64,000 bases of DNA from Pseudomonas sp. A-RE-19 (GCF_019956555.1 NZ_JAHBDQ010000017.1:48483-112482); one strand, 5' to 3'. Positions 25,598 through 36,203 are shown, numbered from the stretch's first letter. Made by a program: numbers and translations. The notes: generated by a model not told the origin, from the sequence alone.

Positions 25598-26202
25598 CGA
25601 CTGGCCGAGGCCATGAGCACGCCAAAGCCGGCGAAGGTCACGCCCGAGACTTTCGCCGCCAGCCAGGAACCCTTCGGGCTCGACAACCAGCCTTTGGCGG
25701 CATTGGCGAGCAAGGCATAGCTGCCATGCACCAGAATCACTAGTACGCCGTAGGATGCGACCAGTTTGATGAACTGGGCGTAGAAGTGCGCCGAGGTGTC
25801 GATGAATTGCGGGAACACCGCCAGAAAGAAAAACACCGCCTTGGGGTTCAAAAGCTGCATCGAAGCCGCTTCAAGGAAGCGATAGCCAGGGCTTGAGGGG
25901 CGCGTTTCAAGCAGCGTGCTCAAACGATCCGAGCGCCAGCTTTTGTAGCCCAGGTACAACAGATAGGCGGCCCCTGCGTATTTCAACGCGGTAAAAGCGT
26001 TTGCGGAAGTGCTGAGTATCAGGCCAACACTGGTGGCGCTGATGGCGGCGACGACGAACGCCCCCGACGCAATCCCCAGAATCCCCGGCAGCGCTCCCGT
26101 CCAGCCGTGGCGCACTGCGTTGGACAGGGTCAGGACCACGCCAGGCCCCGGGCTCAAAATAGTCAAGGTGGCGAAAAGTATAAAGAGTCCGTAGTTGTTC
26201 AT
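25594..26202 (-). CDS. LysE/RhtB family amino-acid exporter
   Basis: A 202-residue inner-membrane exporter with about six hydrophobic segments. It opens NNYGLFILFATLTILSPGPGVVLTLSNAVRHG, the LysE/RhtB family signature, and has the middle motif AASMQLLNPKAVFFFLAVFPQFID. Family members export amino acids such as lysine, threonine or homoserine; the substrate here is not determinable. The start MNNYGLF is chosen because GGAG precedes it by 7 bases; an upstream extension of 22 codons has no such signal. It is divergent from a LysR regulator gene 105 bp away. Confidence 0.86.
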   Translation of the reverse strand: MNNYGLFILFATLTILSPGPGVVLTLSNAVRHGWTGALPGILGIASGAFVVAAISATSVGLILSTSANAFTALKYAGAAYLLYLGYKSWRSDRLSTLLETRPSSPGYRFLEAASMQLLNPKAVFFFLAVFPQFIDTSAHFYAQFIKLVASYGVLVILVHGSYALLANAAKGWLSSPKGSWLAAKVSGVTFAGFGVLMASASR

Positions 26203-26307
26203 GTCTTGCTCCGTCAGGTGCCATTGGCTGCGTGCTGGCAGATTGGCGTGATGACGAGGGCGTGACAAACGCTTTAATTAACGCGCATAGGTGACTAAAT
26301 TAGACGC

Positions 26308-27234
26308 ATGATCAATCAACTACCGCCGCTTAATGCTGTTCGCGCCTTCGCCGTTGCTGCTCGTCACCAGAGCTTCAGCCTGGCGGCCGAAGAGCTGCAT
26401 GTCAGCCACAGTGCCGTCAGCCGGCACATCAAATTGCTCGAGGAACACCTGGGCGTGCTGCTGTTCGAGCGGCGTATCCGTCAATCGGTGCTGACGCCGG
26501 CCGGCCAGCGCTTTTATGAGCAGGTCAGTGCCGGGCTGTCGCAGATCGCCAGCGCCGCCGCTGCACTCAAGCAACATGCCGCGCTGCCTACCGTGAAGAT
26601 CAATGTCCGTCCATCCTTTGCCCTGCTGTGGCTGACACCCAGGCTGGCGGATTTCGTTGCGCAGCACCCGGACATCAAACCGCAGGTGATCACGCAAACC
26701 CAGGCACCCGATCAGGCACGCGACGGGTTCGATATCGTCATTCGCCGTGGTCGTGACGACTGGGCACCGGCGATTGAGGCGCGAGCGCTGTTCGAAGACG
26801 AACTGTTGCTGGTCGCGGCGCCATCGCTGATCGAGCGCCTGCCCCTTGAAGACCTCACTGCGCTGAGCCGGCACACGTTACTGACCGCCAAGGCACGTCG
26901 TGAAGACTGGCACCATTGGGCCATGCACTTTGGTCAACGTCAGTCAGCCACTCAGGTCACCCGGCAGTTTGATCACATGCACCTGGTGCTTCAGGCCGCC
27001 GTGGAGGGGCAGGGCATTGCCTTGTGCCCGACCTCTTTGCTGGGTACTCATCTTCTGAATGGACAGCTGATTTGCCTGTTGCCCGAGTTGCGCATGCCGT
27101 TGCCGCGCTATTACTACGGTGTTGCTCCGGACGTGACGGCGCAGACACAGGTGTTCGTGGAGTGGTTGTTTACCCGGATTGCTCAGGATGAGCTGCGTTG
27201 GCAAACACCTGGTGCTGTGGCCGCTACGCCCTGA
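26308..27234 (+). CDS. LysR family transcriptional regulator (GcvA-like)
   Basis: A 308-residue LysR regulator resembling the GcvA/AmpR subgroup. The helix-turn-helix is at about residues 5-63 (LPPLNAVRAFAVAARHQSFSLAAEELHVSHSAVSRHIKLLEEHLGV) and the effector-binding domain follows (KINVRPSFALLWLTPRLADF). It is divergent from the LysE-type exporter gene across 105 bp with an AT-rich centre (CTTTAATTAACGCGC). This is a common arrangement in which the regulator senses the exported amino acid. The effector is unknown. Confidence 0.88.
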   Translation: MINQLPPLNAVRAFAVAARHQSFSLAAEELHVSHSAVSRHIKLLEEHLGVLLFERRIRQSVLTPAGQRFYEQVSAGLSQIASAAAALKQHAALPTVKINVRPSFALLWLTPRLADFVAQHPDIKPQVITQTQAPDQARDGFDIVIRRGRDDWAPAIEARALFEDELLLVAAPSLIERLPLEDLTALSRHTLLTAKARREDWHHWAMHFGQRQSATQVTRQFDHMHLVLQAAVEGQGIALCPTSLLGTHLLNGQLICLLPELRMPLPRYYYGVAPDVTAQTQVFVEWLFTRIAQDELRWQTPGAVAATP

Positions 27235-27565
27235 AATCCCAGACGATTTCCACCACCCGTACCGCCAGCACCAGATAAGCCAGAAACAGAATGATCTGAA
27301 ACACCGTGTGATACGGCAGCCTGGACAGCCGCCGTACGCCATCGCTGATATTGAGCAGCATCAGCACAGCGGACACCAGAATCAGCCCCCAACCTGCCAG
27401 ATTCGAAGCGAAAAACCCCATGAACAGTTGGTGCTCGCCATGCAGTGCGTTGGTACCCGCCGCGAACAGCAGGGCACACACCACCAGGTTTTTGATGTTG
27501 TCGAACACCTTTGTGGTGAAGTCGGTGTCCAGCAAGGCCAGATACTTTCGCCAGAGTTTGCTCAT
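27224..27565 (-). CDS. Small inner-membrane protein of unknown function
   Basis: A 113-residue protein with about three hydrophobic segments: NLVVCALLFAAGTNAL, FFASNLAGWGLILVSAVLMLL and VFQIILFLAYLVLAVRVVEIVW. It has no signal or recognised domain. The start MSKLWRKYLALL is chosen, as the upstream 30 codons in frame lack a start signal. Its 3' end overlaps the convergent LysR gene by 11 bp. It follows ilvE on the same strand but is separated from it by a strong terminator, so it is probably expressed on its own. Confidence 0.65.
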   Translation of the reverse strand: MSKLWRKYLALLDTDFTTKVFDNIKNLVVCALLFAAGTNALHGEHQLFMGFFASNLAGWGLILVSAVLMLLNISDGVRRLSRLPYHTVFQIILFLAYLVLAVRVVEIVWDFRA

Positions 27566-27635
27566 GGTTTGGTGGCACCTGTTGATTGCGGTTGCACGTG
27601 GCAAGTCTAGCGACGTTTGCCACGAAACGCGGACG

Positions 27636-27674
27636 AAAAAAAGCCCGGCCTTCAATGTGATGGCCGGGCTTTTG
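27636..27674 (-). terminator. Intrinsic terminator after ilvE
   Basis: AAAAGCCCGGCC and GGCCGGGCTTTT form a 12 bp stem around an 11 base loop, with a run of A on the left. Read on the minus strand this gives a T-run, ending ilvE transcription just before the membrane protein gene. Confidence 0.9.
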
Positions 27675-27699
27675 TGTTCAAACGGACAGTCGCGTCAAA

Positions 27700-28719
27700 T
27701 CAAACCTTGACGATCCAGCCCGCTGGCGCTTCCACATCGCCAGTCTGTACACCGGTCAGCTCTTTGTAGAGCTTCTGGGTGACCGGGCCGACTTCGGTTT
27801 CGCTGTGGAACACGTGCAGCTGGTCTTTGTAGCTGATGCCGCCGATCGGGGTGATCACCGCAGCGGTACCGCAAGCACCGGCTTCCTTGAAGTCGGACAG
27901 CTTGTCGATGAACACGTCACCTTCAACCACCTCCAGGCCCAGACGGGTTTTGGCCAGTTCGATCAACGACAGACGGGTGATGCCCGGCAACACCGAAGGC
28001 GAATTCGGGGTGACGAACTTGTTGTCGTGGGTGATCCCGAAGAAGTTGGCCGAGCCGACTTCTTCGATTTTGGTGTGGGTCAGCGGGTCCAGGTAGATGC
28101 AGTCGGCGAAGTGCGCCTTCTTGGCCTGGGAGCCCGGCATCAGGCTGGCGGCGTAGTTGCCACCGACCTTGGCCGCGCCGGTGCCTTGTGGGGCGGCGCG
28201 GTCGTAGCTGGAGATCAGGAAGTTGTGCGGGGTCAGGCCGCCCTTGAAGTAGGCGCCGACCGGGATGCAGAAGATCGAGAAGATGAACTCGGGCGCGGTA
28301 CGCACGCCGATGTTGTCACCCACGCCGATCACGAACGGGCGCAGGTACAGCGCGCCGCCGGTGCCGTAAGGCGGGATGAAACGCTCGTTGGCGCGTACCA
28401 CGTCCTTGCACGCTTCGATGAACTGTTCGGTGGACACGTGCGGCATCAGCAGGCGTGCGCAGCTACGTTGCATGCGTGCGGCGTTCTGGTCCGGGCGGAA
28501 CAGGTTGATCGAACCGTCCTTGCAGCGGTAGGCCTTCAGGCCTTCGAAGCACTGCTGGCCATAGTGAAGGGCAGTAGAGCCTTCGCTGATGTGCAGCACG
28601 TTGTCTTCAGTCAGGGTGCCTTTGTCCCACTCGCCATTACGCCAGTGCGACAGATAGCGCTTGTCTGTCTTGATGTAGTCAAAACCCAGCTTGTCCCAAT
28701 TGATGCTTTCGTTACCCAT
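27700..28719 (-). CDS. ilvE: Branched-chain amino-acid aminotransferase
   Basis: A 339-residue pyridoxal-phosphate fold-type IV aminotransferase that interconverts Val, Leu and Ile with their 2-oxo acids in the cytoplasm. The PLP-binding lysine is in GTGAAKVGGNYAASLMP, and the later motif EEVGSANFFGI is the fold-IV signature; the substrate-region YGQQCFEGLKAYR is also intact. The start MGNESINWD has GAGG 6 bases before it; five more codons upstream are open. It acts at the start of branched-chain amino-acid degradation, fitting the bkd operon a little further on, although a REP doublet separates them. Confidence 0.95.
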   Translation of the reverse strand: MGNESINWDKLGFDYIKTDKRYLSHWRNGEWDKGTLTEDNVLHISEGSTALHYGQQCFEGLKAYRCKDGSINLFRPDQNAARMQRSCARLLMPHVSTEQFIEACKDVVRANERFIPPYGTGGALYLRPFVIGVGDNIGVRTAPEFIFSIFCIPVGAYFKGGLTPHNFLISSYDRAAPQGTGAAKVGGNYAASLMPGSQAKKAHFADCIYLDPLTHTKIEEVGSANFFGITHDNKFVTPNSPSVLPGITRLSLIELAKTRLGLEVVEGDVFIDKLSDFKEAGACGTAAVITPIGGISYKDQLHVFHSETEVGPVTQKLYKELTGVQTGDVEAPAGWIVKV

Positions 28720-28833
28720 GACACCCTCTATCACTTAACAACCGCCGAAGCGGTTCAAGGCTTCTGACATTTTTCTGGATGGGGACAACAATACTTCATT
28801 CCGGGCCCATTTCGCAGCCCAGATTACGATCCC

Positions 28834-28922
28834 TGTGGGAGCGAGGCTTGCCCGCGAAGAACGATAACGCGGTGGTTCAGATACACCGTGGTGTCTTGTT
28901 CGCGGGCAAGCCTCGCTCCTAC
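28834..28922. repeat. REP doublet, TGTGGGAGCGAGGCTTGCCCGCGAAG type
   Basis: Arms TGTGGGAGCGAGGCTTG and CAAGCCTCGCTCCTAC, with the same AACGATAACGCGGTGG spacer start as other copies. It lies between ilvE and the 3' end of lpdV. Confidence 0.9.
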
Positions 28923-28931
28923 AGGTTCGGT

Positions 28932-30314
28932 TTACAGGTGCAACGCGTGGCCCAACGCCCGCAACGCCGCTTCCTGCACCGCTTCGCCGAGCGTCGGATG
29001 CGCGTGGATGGTGCCGGCGATGTCTTCCAGCCGGGCGCCCATTTCCAGGCTTTGACCGAACGCCGTCGACAACTCAGACACGCCCACACCGACCGCTTGC
29101 CAGCCAACAATCACATGATTGTCGCGCCGCGCTACAACGCGCACGAAGCCACTTTTTGATTCCAGCGTCATCGCCCGCCCATTGGCGGCGAACGGGAAGC
29201 TGGAAACGATGCAGTCCAGCCCCGCAGCCTTGGCCTCGTCCGGGGTTTTGCCGACCACCACCAGTTCCGGGTCGGTAAAGCACACGGCGGCGATGGCGGT
29301 CGGGTTGAATTCGCGGTGTTTGCCGCTGATCAGTTCGGCAACCATCTCGCCCTGAGCCATGGCCCGGTGGGCGAGCATCGGTTCGCCGCTCAAGTCGCCG
29401 ATGGCGTAGACGTTACGCATGCTGGTCTGGCACCGGTTGTCGATCTTGATCGCCGAACCGTTCATGTCCAGATTCAAGGCTTCGAGGTTCCAGCCCTGAG
29501 TGTTGGGTTTGCGACCGACGGCCACCAACACCTGATCGGTTGCAAGATTCAGAATGTCGCCGTTCGGGGCACGGACTTGCAGGGTATTTCTTTGTGAATC
29601 AAAGCCTTCAACGCTGTGTTTCAAGTAAAGCTTCACATCGAGTTGCTTGAGTGCTTCGTGCACCGGATGGGTCAGTTCGGCATCGTAAGCCGGCAGGATA
29701 CGATCCTGTGCCTCGACCACACTGACCTCGGCGCCGAGCTTGCGATAGGCAATCCCCAGCTCCAGACCGATGTAACCGCCACCGACCACGACCAGTCGTT
29801 TCGGCACGCTTTTCGGCGCCAGGGCTTCAGTGGAGGAGATGATCGGCCCGCCAATCGGCAGCATCGGCAGGTTCACGCTTTTCGAACCGGTGGCCAGCAC
29901 CAGGTGCTCGCACTGAATGCGCGTGTCGCCGACTTCAACGGTTTTACCGTCGATCACTTTGGCCCAGCCTTGAATGACCTGGACCTTGTGCTTCTTCAAC
30001 AGTGCCGAGACGCCGGTGGTCAGGCGATCAACAATGCCGTCCTTCCACTCGACGCTCTTGCCGATGTCCAGGGTCGGCGCCGACACGCTGATGCCCAGCG
30101 CCGAGTACTGGCTGTGGTGCTGTGTCTGGTGGAACTGTTCGGCGACGTGAATCAACGCCTTCGACGGAATGCAGCCGATGTTCAGGCAGGTGCCGCCCAA
30201 CGATTCGCCTTCCACCAGAATGGTCGAAATTCCCAGCTGACCGGCACGGATCGCCGTTACATAGCCGCCAGGTCCGCCACCGATGATCAGCAGCGTGGTG
30301 TTCAAAGTCTGCAT
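28932..30314 (-). CDS. lpdV: Dihydrolipoyl dehydrogenase (E3) of branched-chain keto-acid dehydrogenase
   Basis: A 460-residue FAD-dependent lipoamide dehydrogenase that reoxidises the lipoyl groups of the E2 component and makes NADH. The N-terminal FAD motif [21 protein letters not shown] leads to the redox-active disulfide [13 protein letters not shown] (Cys43, Cys48). The second dinucleotide-binding motif is [13 protein letters not shown]. The catalytic His-Glu segment [13 protein letters not shown] is near the C-terminus. It is the last gene of the bkd operon, 3 bp after bkdB, and is the Lpd-Val type dedicated to this complex. Confidence 0.96.
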   Translation of the reverse strand: MQTLNTTLLIIGGGPGGYVTAIRAGQLGISTILVEGESLGGTCLNIGCIPSKALIHVAEQFHQTQHHSQYSALGISVSAPTLDIGKSVEWKDGIVDRLTTGVSALLKKHKVQVIQGWAKVIDGKTVEVGDTRIQCEHLVLATGSKSVNLPMLPIGGPIISSTEALAPKSVPKRLVVVGGGYIGLELGIAYRKLGAEVSVVEAQDRILPAYDAELTHPVHEALKQLDVKLYLKHSVEGFDSQRNTLQVRAPNGDILNLATDQVLVAVGRKPNTQGWNLEALNLDMNGSAIKIDNRCQTSMRNVYAIGDLSGEPMLAHRAMAQGEMVAELISGKHREFNPTAIAAVCFTDPELVVVGKTPDEAKAAGLDCIVSSFPFAANGRAMTLESKSGFVRVVARRDNHVIVGWQAVGVGVSELSTAFGQSLEMGARLEDIAGTIHAHPTLGEAVQEAALRALGHALHL

Positions 30315-30317
30315 GTC

Positions 30318-31586
30318 TTACTCCACAAACAAGGTTGCGGGTTGTTCGAGCAAGCCACGAACGGCCTGGATGAATTGCGCCGCGTCCATGCCATCGACCA
30401 CGCGGTGATCGAAGGAGCTGGAGAGGTTCATCATCTTGCGAATCACGATCTGGCCTTTGACGACCATCGGCCGTTCGACGATTTTGTTCACGCCGACGAT
30501 CGCCACTTCCGGCAGGTTCAACACCGGGGTGCTGACGATGCCGCCCAGAGCGCCGAGGCTGGTCAGGGTGATGGTCGAACCGGACAGCTCATCGCGGCTG
30601 GCCTTGCCAGTGCGCGCGGCGGTGGCAAGACGGGAGATTTCCGCGGCGCTGTCCCACAGGCTGCGGGCTTCGGCGTGACGCACCACCGGCACCATCAAAC
30701 CGATGTCGGCTTGGGTGGCGACGCCGACATGCACCGCGCCGAGGCGGGTGATGACTTGCGCTTCGTCGTCGTAGCGGGCGTTGATCTGCGGGAAGTCGCG
30801 CAGCGCCACGACCAGCGCGCGGACCAGGAATGGCAGCAAAGTGAGCTTGCCGCGAGTGGCACCGTGTTTTTCGTTCAGGTGTGCGCGCAATTCTTCCACG
30901 GCGGTGACATCGATTTCTTCGACGTAGCTGAAGTGGGCGGCACGCTGGGTGGCGTCCTGCATGCGCTGGGCGATCTTGCGGCGCATGCCGATCACCGGGA
31001 TTTGCTGTTCATCGTTGCGCTGGGCGTAAGCGGCGGTGGCGGTCGATGCGCTCGACTGACCCTGGGCCAGATAAGCGTCGAGGTCTTCATGCAACACGCG
31101 ACCGGCAGGGCCGCTGCCACGCACCAGACGCAATTGAACGCCGAGGTCCAGCGCATGCTTGCGCACGGCCGGGGAGGCCAGTGGACGCTCATCGGCTTCA
31201 CGGGCAACCATCGGACCTTGGCAGACAGCGGCCGGACGAGGTGCCGCAACCGGTTTGCTTTCAACCACCGCTTCAACTTTCGGTGCTGCAACGGGCGCTT
31301 CTTTAACAGCTGCCGGCTGAGCCGACTCTTTAACGTTGCCCGCACCTTCGACTTCAATGCTGATCAGCACGCTGCCGACCGCCATGACTTCGCCCGGCTG
31401 GCCGCCGAGGGCAATCACCTTGCCATGTACCGGGGATGGAATATCGACCATCGCCTTGTCGGTCATGACATCGGCCAGCACCTGATCTTCGACGACCATG
31501 TCACCGACCTTGACGTGCCACACCGACAATTCAACTTCTGCAATGCCTTCGCCAATGTCCGGCATTTTAATAACGTGCGTGCCCAT
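30318..31586 (-). CDS. bkdB: Branched-chain keto-acid dehydrogenase E2 (lipoamide acyltransferase)
   Basis: A 422-residue dihydrolipoamide acyltransferase. The lipoyl domain (1-80) has its lipoylation lysine at K44 in DKAMVDIPSP, in place of the commoner DKA-VEV/ VEL version. An Ala/Pro-rich linker leads to the peripheral subunit-binding domain (about 135-175, SPAVRKHALDLGVQLRLVRGSGP). The catalytic domain follows, with the active site DHRVVDGMD around His394. The gene is adjacent to bkdA2 and lpdV with almost no spacing, so it is expressed in the bkd operon. The complex decarboxylates 2-oxo acids from Val, Leu and Ile to acyl-CoAs. Confidence 0.96.
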   Translation of the reverse strand: MGTHVIKMPDIGEGIAEVELSVWHVKVGDMVVEDQVLADVMTDKAMVDIPSPVHGKVIALGGQPGEVMAVGSVLISIEVEGAGNVKESAQPAAVKEAPVAAPKVEAVVESKPVAAPRPAAVCQGPMVAREADERPLASPAVRKHALDLGVQLRLVRGSGPAGRVLHEDLDAYLAQGQSSASTATAAYAQRNDEQQIPVIGMRRKIAQRMQDATQRAAHFSYVEEIDVTAVEELRAHLNEKHGATRGKLTLLPFLVRALVVALRDFPQINARYDDEAQVITRLGAVHVGVATQADIGLMVPVVRHAEARSLWDSAAEISRLATAARTGKASRDELSGSTITLTSLGALGGIVSTPVLNLPEVAIVGVNKIVERPMVVKGQIVIRKMMNLSSSFDHRVVDGMDAAQFIQAVRGLLEQPATLFVE

Positions 31587-32645
31587 TCAGACCTCCATAA
31601 CCCGATGCAAAGCCGCGCCCACTCGGGACGGACCAGGGAAATACGCCCACTCTTGCGCGTGCGGGTAGGGAGTGTCCCAACCGGTGACGCGCTCGATCGG
31701 CGCTTCCAGGTAGTGGAAGCAATGCTCTTGCACCAGCGCGACCAGTTCGGCGCCGAAACCGCAGGTGCGGGTCGCTTCGTGGACGATCACGCAACGGCCG
31801 GTTTTCTTCACTGACTTGACGATGGTGTCCAGGTCCAGCGGCCACAGGCTGCGCAGGTCGATGACTTCGGCGTCGATACCGGTTTCTTCAGCCGCCACTT
31901 GTGACACGTAAACGGTCGTGCCGTACGTCAGGATGGTCACGTCCTTGCCCGGACGGGTGATGGCGGCGACGTCCAGCGGCACGGTGTAGTAACCGTCTGG
32001 CACTTGTGCGGCCGGGTGTTTCGACCACGGGGTTACCGGACGTTCGTGGTGACCGTCGAACGGGCCGTTGTACAGGCGTTTTGGCTCGAGGAAGATCACC
32101 GGGTCATCGTTTTCGATGGAGGCGATCAGCAGGCCTTTGGCGTCGTAAGGGTTGGACGGCATGACGGTACGCAAACCGCAGACCTGGGTGAACATCGCCT
32201 CGATGCTCTGGCTGTGGGTCTGGCCACCGTAGATGCCGCCGCCGCATGGCATGCGCAGGGTCATCGGTGCGGTGAACTCGCCGGCCGAGCGATAACGCAG
32301 GCGTGCCGCTTCGGAAATGATCTGGTCCGACGCCGGGTAGACGTAATCGGCGAACTGGATCTCGGCCACCGGCCGCAAACCATAAGCGCCCATGCCCACG
32401 GCGACACCGACGATGCCGCTTTCGGAGATCGGTGCGTCGAACACCCGGGAGGTGCCGTACTTGTTCTGCAGGCCTTCGGTGCAACGGAACACGCCGCCGA
32501 AGTAGCCCACGTCCTGGCCGAACACCACGACGTTGTCGTCACGCTCAAGCATCACATCCATGGCCGAGCGCAGGGCCTGGATCATGGTCATGGTGGTCGT
32601 GGTCATGGCGGTTTCCAACTCGATTTTATTGTTGTGATCGTTCAT
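31587..32645 (-). CDS. bkdA2: Branched-chain keto-acid dehydrogenase E1 beta subunit
   Basis: A 352-residue thiamine-diphosphate-dependent E1 beta subunit; the length agrees with P. putida BkdA2. It begins near MTMIQALRSAMDVMLERDDNVVVFGQDVGYFGGVF. Other landmarks are APISESGIVGVAVGMGAYGLRP, the MRMPCGGG-like segment and the C-terminal VTGWDTPYPHAQEWAYFPG. It pairs with the alpha subunit to form the E1 heterotetramer that decarboxylates branched 2-oxo acids. bkdA1 ends 1 bp before its start, so the genes are translationally close. Confidence 0.96.
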   Translation of the reverse strand: MNDHNNKIELETAMTTTTMTMIQALRSAMDVMLERDDNVVVFGQDVGYFGGVFRCTEGLQNKYGTSRVFDAPISESGIVGVAVGMGAYGLRPVAEIQFADYVYPASDQIISEAARLRYRSAGEFTAPMTLRMPCGGGIYGGQTHSQSIEAMFTQVCGLRTVMPSNPYDAKGLLIASIENDDPVIFLEPKRLYNGPFDGHHERPVTPWSKHPAAQVPDGYYTVPLDVAAITRPGKDVTILTYGTTVYVSQVAAEETGIDAEVIDLRSLWPLDLDTIVKSVKKTGRCVIVHEATRTCGFGAELVALVQEHCFHYLEAPIERVTGWDTPYPHAQEWAYFPGPSRVGAALHRVMEV

Positions 32646-32646
32646 G

Positions 32647-33927
<1,281 letters not shown>

Positions 33928-34067
33928 TCATTCTTCGGTAAAAGAAATCTTGTCCTACAACAATCATAGGCCGGCCCAAGAAGAATATTTCTCTCTGTTT
34001 CGTTGCGCTTGAGGTCATTTGAGGATAAAAAATCTGCATAAACATAAAAAACAGGTGGTTTTGTCTC

Positions 34068-34556
34068 ATGCGCAAACTGGACCGTACCGATATCGGCATT
34101 CTCAACAGCCTTCAGGAGAACGCGCGCATCACCAACGCCGACCTCGCGCGCTCGGTGAACCTGTCGCCGACGCCGTGCTTCAATCGGGTCAAGGCGATGG
34201 AAGAACTGGGGCTGATTCGCGAGCAGGTGACCCTGCTGGATGCTGACCTGCTGGGGCTGCATGTGAATGTGTTCATTCACGTCAGCCTGGAGAAACAGGT
34301 AGAGGAGGCGTTGCAGCATTTCGAAGAGGCGATCTCGGATCGCCCGGAAGTGATGGAGTGCTATTTGATGGCCGGCGACCCGGACTACCTGATCCGCGTG
34401 CTGGTGCCGACCATTCAGTCGCTGGAGCGCTTCATGATGGACTTTCTGACCAAGGTGCCGGGGGTGGCGAATATCCGTTCGAGCTTTGCGCTCAAGCAGG
34501 TGAGGTATAAGACGGCGTTGCCGTTGCCAGCGAATGGGTTGACCCTGGCCAACTGA
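34068..34556 (+). CDS. bkdR: Lrp/AsnC family activator of the bkd operon
   Basis: A 162-residue leucine-responsive-type regulator, the length of P. putida BkdR. The N-terminal helix-turn-helix (residues 4-55) includes [44 protein letters not shown]. The C-terminal RAM effector-binding domain (about 68-150) includes [28 protein letters not shown]. It is divergent from bkdA1. It is expected to bind the intergenic region and activate transcription of the operon in response to branched-chain amino acids, which is established for the P. putida protein. Confidence 0.95.
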   Translation: MRKLDRTDIGILNSLQENARITNADLARSVNLSPTPCFNRVKAMEELGLIREQVTLLDADLLGLHVNVFIHVSLEKQVEEALQHFEEAISDRPEVMECYLMAGDPDYLIRVLVPTIQSLERFMMDFLTKVPGVANIRSSFALKQVRYKTALPLPANGLTLAN

Positions 34557-34560
34557 GAAT

Positions 34561-34712
34561 CAAAAGATCGCAGCCTTCGGCAGCTCCTACATAGACCGTG
34601 TGCACCGTGATGTAAGGGCTGCACCCAATCCCCGCATCGACTGGGCAACCGCGATGTAACGGGTTTGCCCGACCCCTGTAGGAGCTGGCGAAGCCTGCGA
34701 TCTTTTGATCTT
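34561..34712. repeat. REP pair, GCAGCCTTCGGCAGCTCCTAC / GTAGGAGCTGGCGAAGC
   Basis: A reverse unit at 34561-34590 and a forward unit at about 34678-34712 flank about 90 bp of unique sequence, between bkdR and the hydrolase gene 3' end. Confidence 0.85.
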
Positions 34713-34729
34713 GATTGGCGATCGCGAAG

Positions 34730-35599
34730 TCAGAGTTGATTCAGGGGGATCTTCAAATAGGTCACGCCATTCTCTTCCGCCGGCGGCAAATTCCCCGCCC
34801 GCACATTCACCTGAATCGCCGGCAACAACAACGTCGGCATGCCCAACCCGGCATCGCGCCGGGTACGCATGGCGACGAAAGCGGCCTCATCAATGCCGTC
34901 GTGAATATGAATGTTGCTTTTGCGCTGCTCGCCCACCGTGGTCTGGCATTGCGGCGCGCGGCCCGTGGGCGGGTAATCGTGGCAGACGTAGAGGCGCACG
35001 CTGGCGGGGAAGGCCAACAGTTTCTGGATCGAGGCAAACATCTGATTGGCGTTGCCGCCGGGGAAGTCGCAGCGCGCGGTGCCGACGTCCGGCATGAACA
35101 AGGTATCGCCCACCAGAATCACATCGCCGTCGATCAAGTAGGCCATGTCCGCCGGCGTATGGCCGGGCACATGCAGCGCCGTGGCCTTGAGGTTGCCAAT
35201 GCTAAATGACTCGTCCGGCGCGAACAGGTGATCGAACTGTGAACCGTCGACGGGAAATTCCGACTCCAGATTGAACAGCGTCTTGAACACCCCCTGAACC
35301 TTGCTGATCGATTCACCAATCGCAATCTTGCCGCCCAGTTCCCGACGCAGATACGGCGCGGCCGACAGGTGATCGGCATGGGCGTGGGTTTCCAGCAGCC
35401 ATTGCACGTGAAGCTGGTGTTCGCGCACGAAGGCGATGATCTTGTCGGCCTGCACAGTCGCGGTGCGCCCGGCGGCGGGGTCGTAATCCAGCACCGGATC
35501 GACAATCGCGCAGTGCCCGCCCGCGTGCTCGTAGATCACGTAGCTGTAGGTCGACGAGACGGGGTCGAGGAAGGCTTCAATCAACGCAGGCATGGACAC
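34730..35599 (-). CDS. MBL-fold hydrolase, persulfide dioxygenase-like (Blh type)
   Basis: A 289-residue metallo-beta-lactamase-fold enzyme. The metal-binding motif THAHADHL (His72, His74, Asp76, His77) is intact; further ligands lie in HVPGHTPAD, GDTLF and VCHDY. In sulfide-responsive operons such genes encode persulfide dioxygenases (glutathione persulfide to sulfite) or the related Blh hydrolase. The divergent repressor of the BigR class and the downstream SQR and TauE genes strongly support a sulfur role. The start MSMPALIEAFLDP is the first in-frame ATG; it is 96 bp from the repressor start, across a palindromic operator. Confidence 0.8.
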   Translation of the reverse strand: MSMPALIEAFLDPVSSTYSYVIYEHAGGHCAIVDPVLDYDPAAGRTATVQADKIIAFVREHQLHVQWLLETHAHADHLSAAPYLRRELGGKIAIGESISKVQGVFKTLFNLESEFPVDGSQFDHLFAPDESFSIGNLKATALHVPGHTPADMAYLIDGDVILVGDTLFMPDVGTARCDFPGGNANQMFASIQKLLAFPASVRLYVCHDYPPTGRAPQCQTTVGEQRKSNIHIHDGIDEAAFVAMRTRRDAGLGMPTLLLPAIQVNVRAGNLPPAEENGVTYLKIPLNQL

Positions 35600-35644
35600 G
35601 AACCTATGGAAAAGGGCAGGGAGACAATAACCGGTTGCAACACT

Positions 35645-35660
35645 TTATGTTTAAACATAA
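35645..35660. promoter_or_regulatory. Perfect palindrome, candidate BigR operator
   Basis: TTATGTTTAAACATAA is a perfect 16 bp palindrome between the divergent hydrolase gene and repressor gene. BigR/SqrR-type repressors bind AT-rich palindromes in this position. It covers the upstream ATG of the repressor frame, which argues for a later start codon. Confidence 0.75.
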
Positions 35661-35697
35661 TGTTCGCAGCTTAAGTGACGTCGAAGGCATCCTGCAA

Positions 35698-36033
35698 ATG
35701 CAATCCAGTCTGACTGAATGTGAAGTCGCCCAGCTCCGGGCTTCGGCCTCCAAGGCTTGCGCGCTGCTCAAAGCCCTGGCCAACGAGGACCGCTTGTTGA
35801 TCCTCTGCCAATTGACCCAGGGCGAACGCAACGTCGGCGAACTGGAGAAAATGACCGGCGTGCGCCAGCCTACACTGTCCCAACAACTGGGCATCCTGCG
35901 CGATGAAGGATTGGTCGCGACCCGTCGTGAAGGCAAGTACATATTCTATGGTTTAGCCAGTCACGAAGTGATTCAGGTGATGAAGACGCTGTCCGGCCTG
36001 TACTGCGGAGCGGTGCTGAAAAGCTGGAGCTGA
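35698..36033 (+). CDS. ArsR family sulfide/persulfide-responsive repressor (BigR/SqrR-like)
   Basis: A 111-residue ArsR-type repressor, shorter than the open frame because the upstream palindrome overlaps the earlier start codons. The winged-helix segment is ALANEDRLLILCQLTQGERNVGELEKMTGVRQPTLSQQLGILRDEGL. Two cysteines, Cys37 (LLILC) and Cys103 (GLYC), lie 66 residues apart, the same separation as the redox-active C42-C108 pair of BigR, so persulfide-driven disulfide formation and derepression are expected. It is divergent from the hydrolase gene and followed by SQR and TauE genes, which it probably controls. Confidence 0.85.
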   Translation: MQSSLTECEVAQLRASASKACALLKALANEDRLLILCQLTQGERNVGELEKMTGVRQPTLSQQLGILRDEGLVATRREGKYIFYGLASHEVIQVMKTLSGLYCGAVLKSWS

Positions 36034-36065
36034 GTCTGATGCCGGTCAGTTAAGCGAACCGCTTT

Positions 36066-36147
36066 TGTAGGAGCCAGGCTTGCCGGCGAAGGTGCTCTGA
36101 AGGACGCCTTCGCCGGCAAGTCGGATCGCCGCACCGCTGGCTCCTAC
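36066..36147. repeat. REP doublet, TGTAGGAGCCAGGCTTGCCGGCGAAGG type
   Basis: A variant doublet with arms TGTAGGAGCCAGGCTTGCCGG and CTGGCTCCTAC, with a second inner GCCGGCGAAGG/CCTTCGCCGGC pairing. The same variant starts at 63959 at the window end. Confidence 0.85.
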
Positions 36148-36203
36148 AGGTCTGGCATTAAGGCTGAACCCGGCGCCATGCGTGCAATAACAAGGAAAGA
36201 GTA

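Noticed and set aside
29616..31814. 732-codon plus-strand frame
   Set aside because: Antisense to lpdV and bkdB; its composition (Arg/Ala/His/Gln-rich) is the usual shadow of GC-rich coding DNA.
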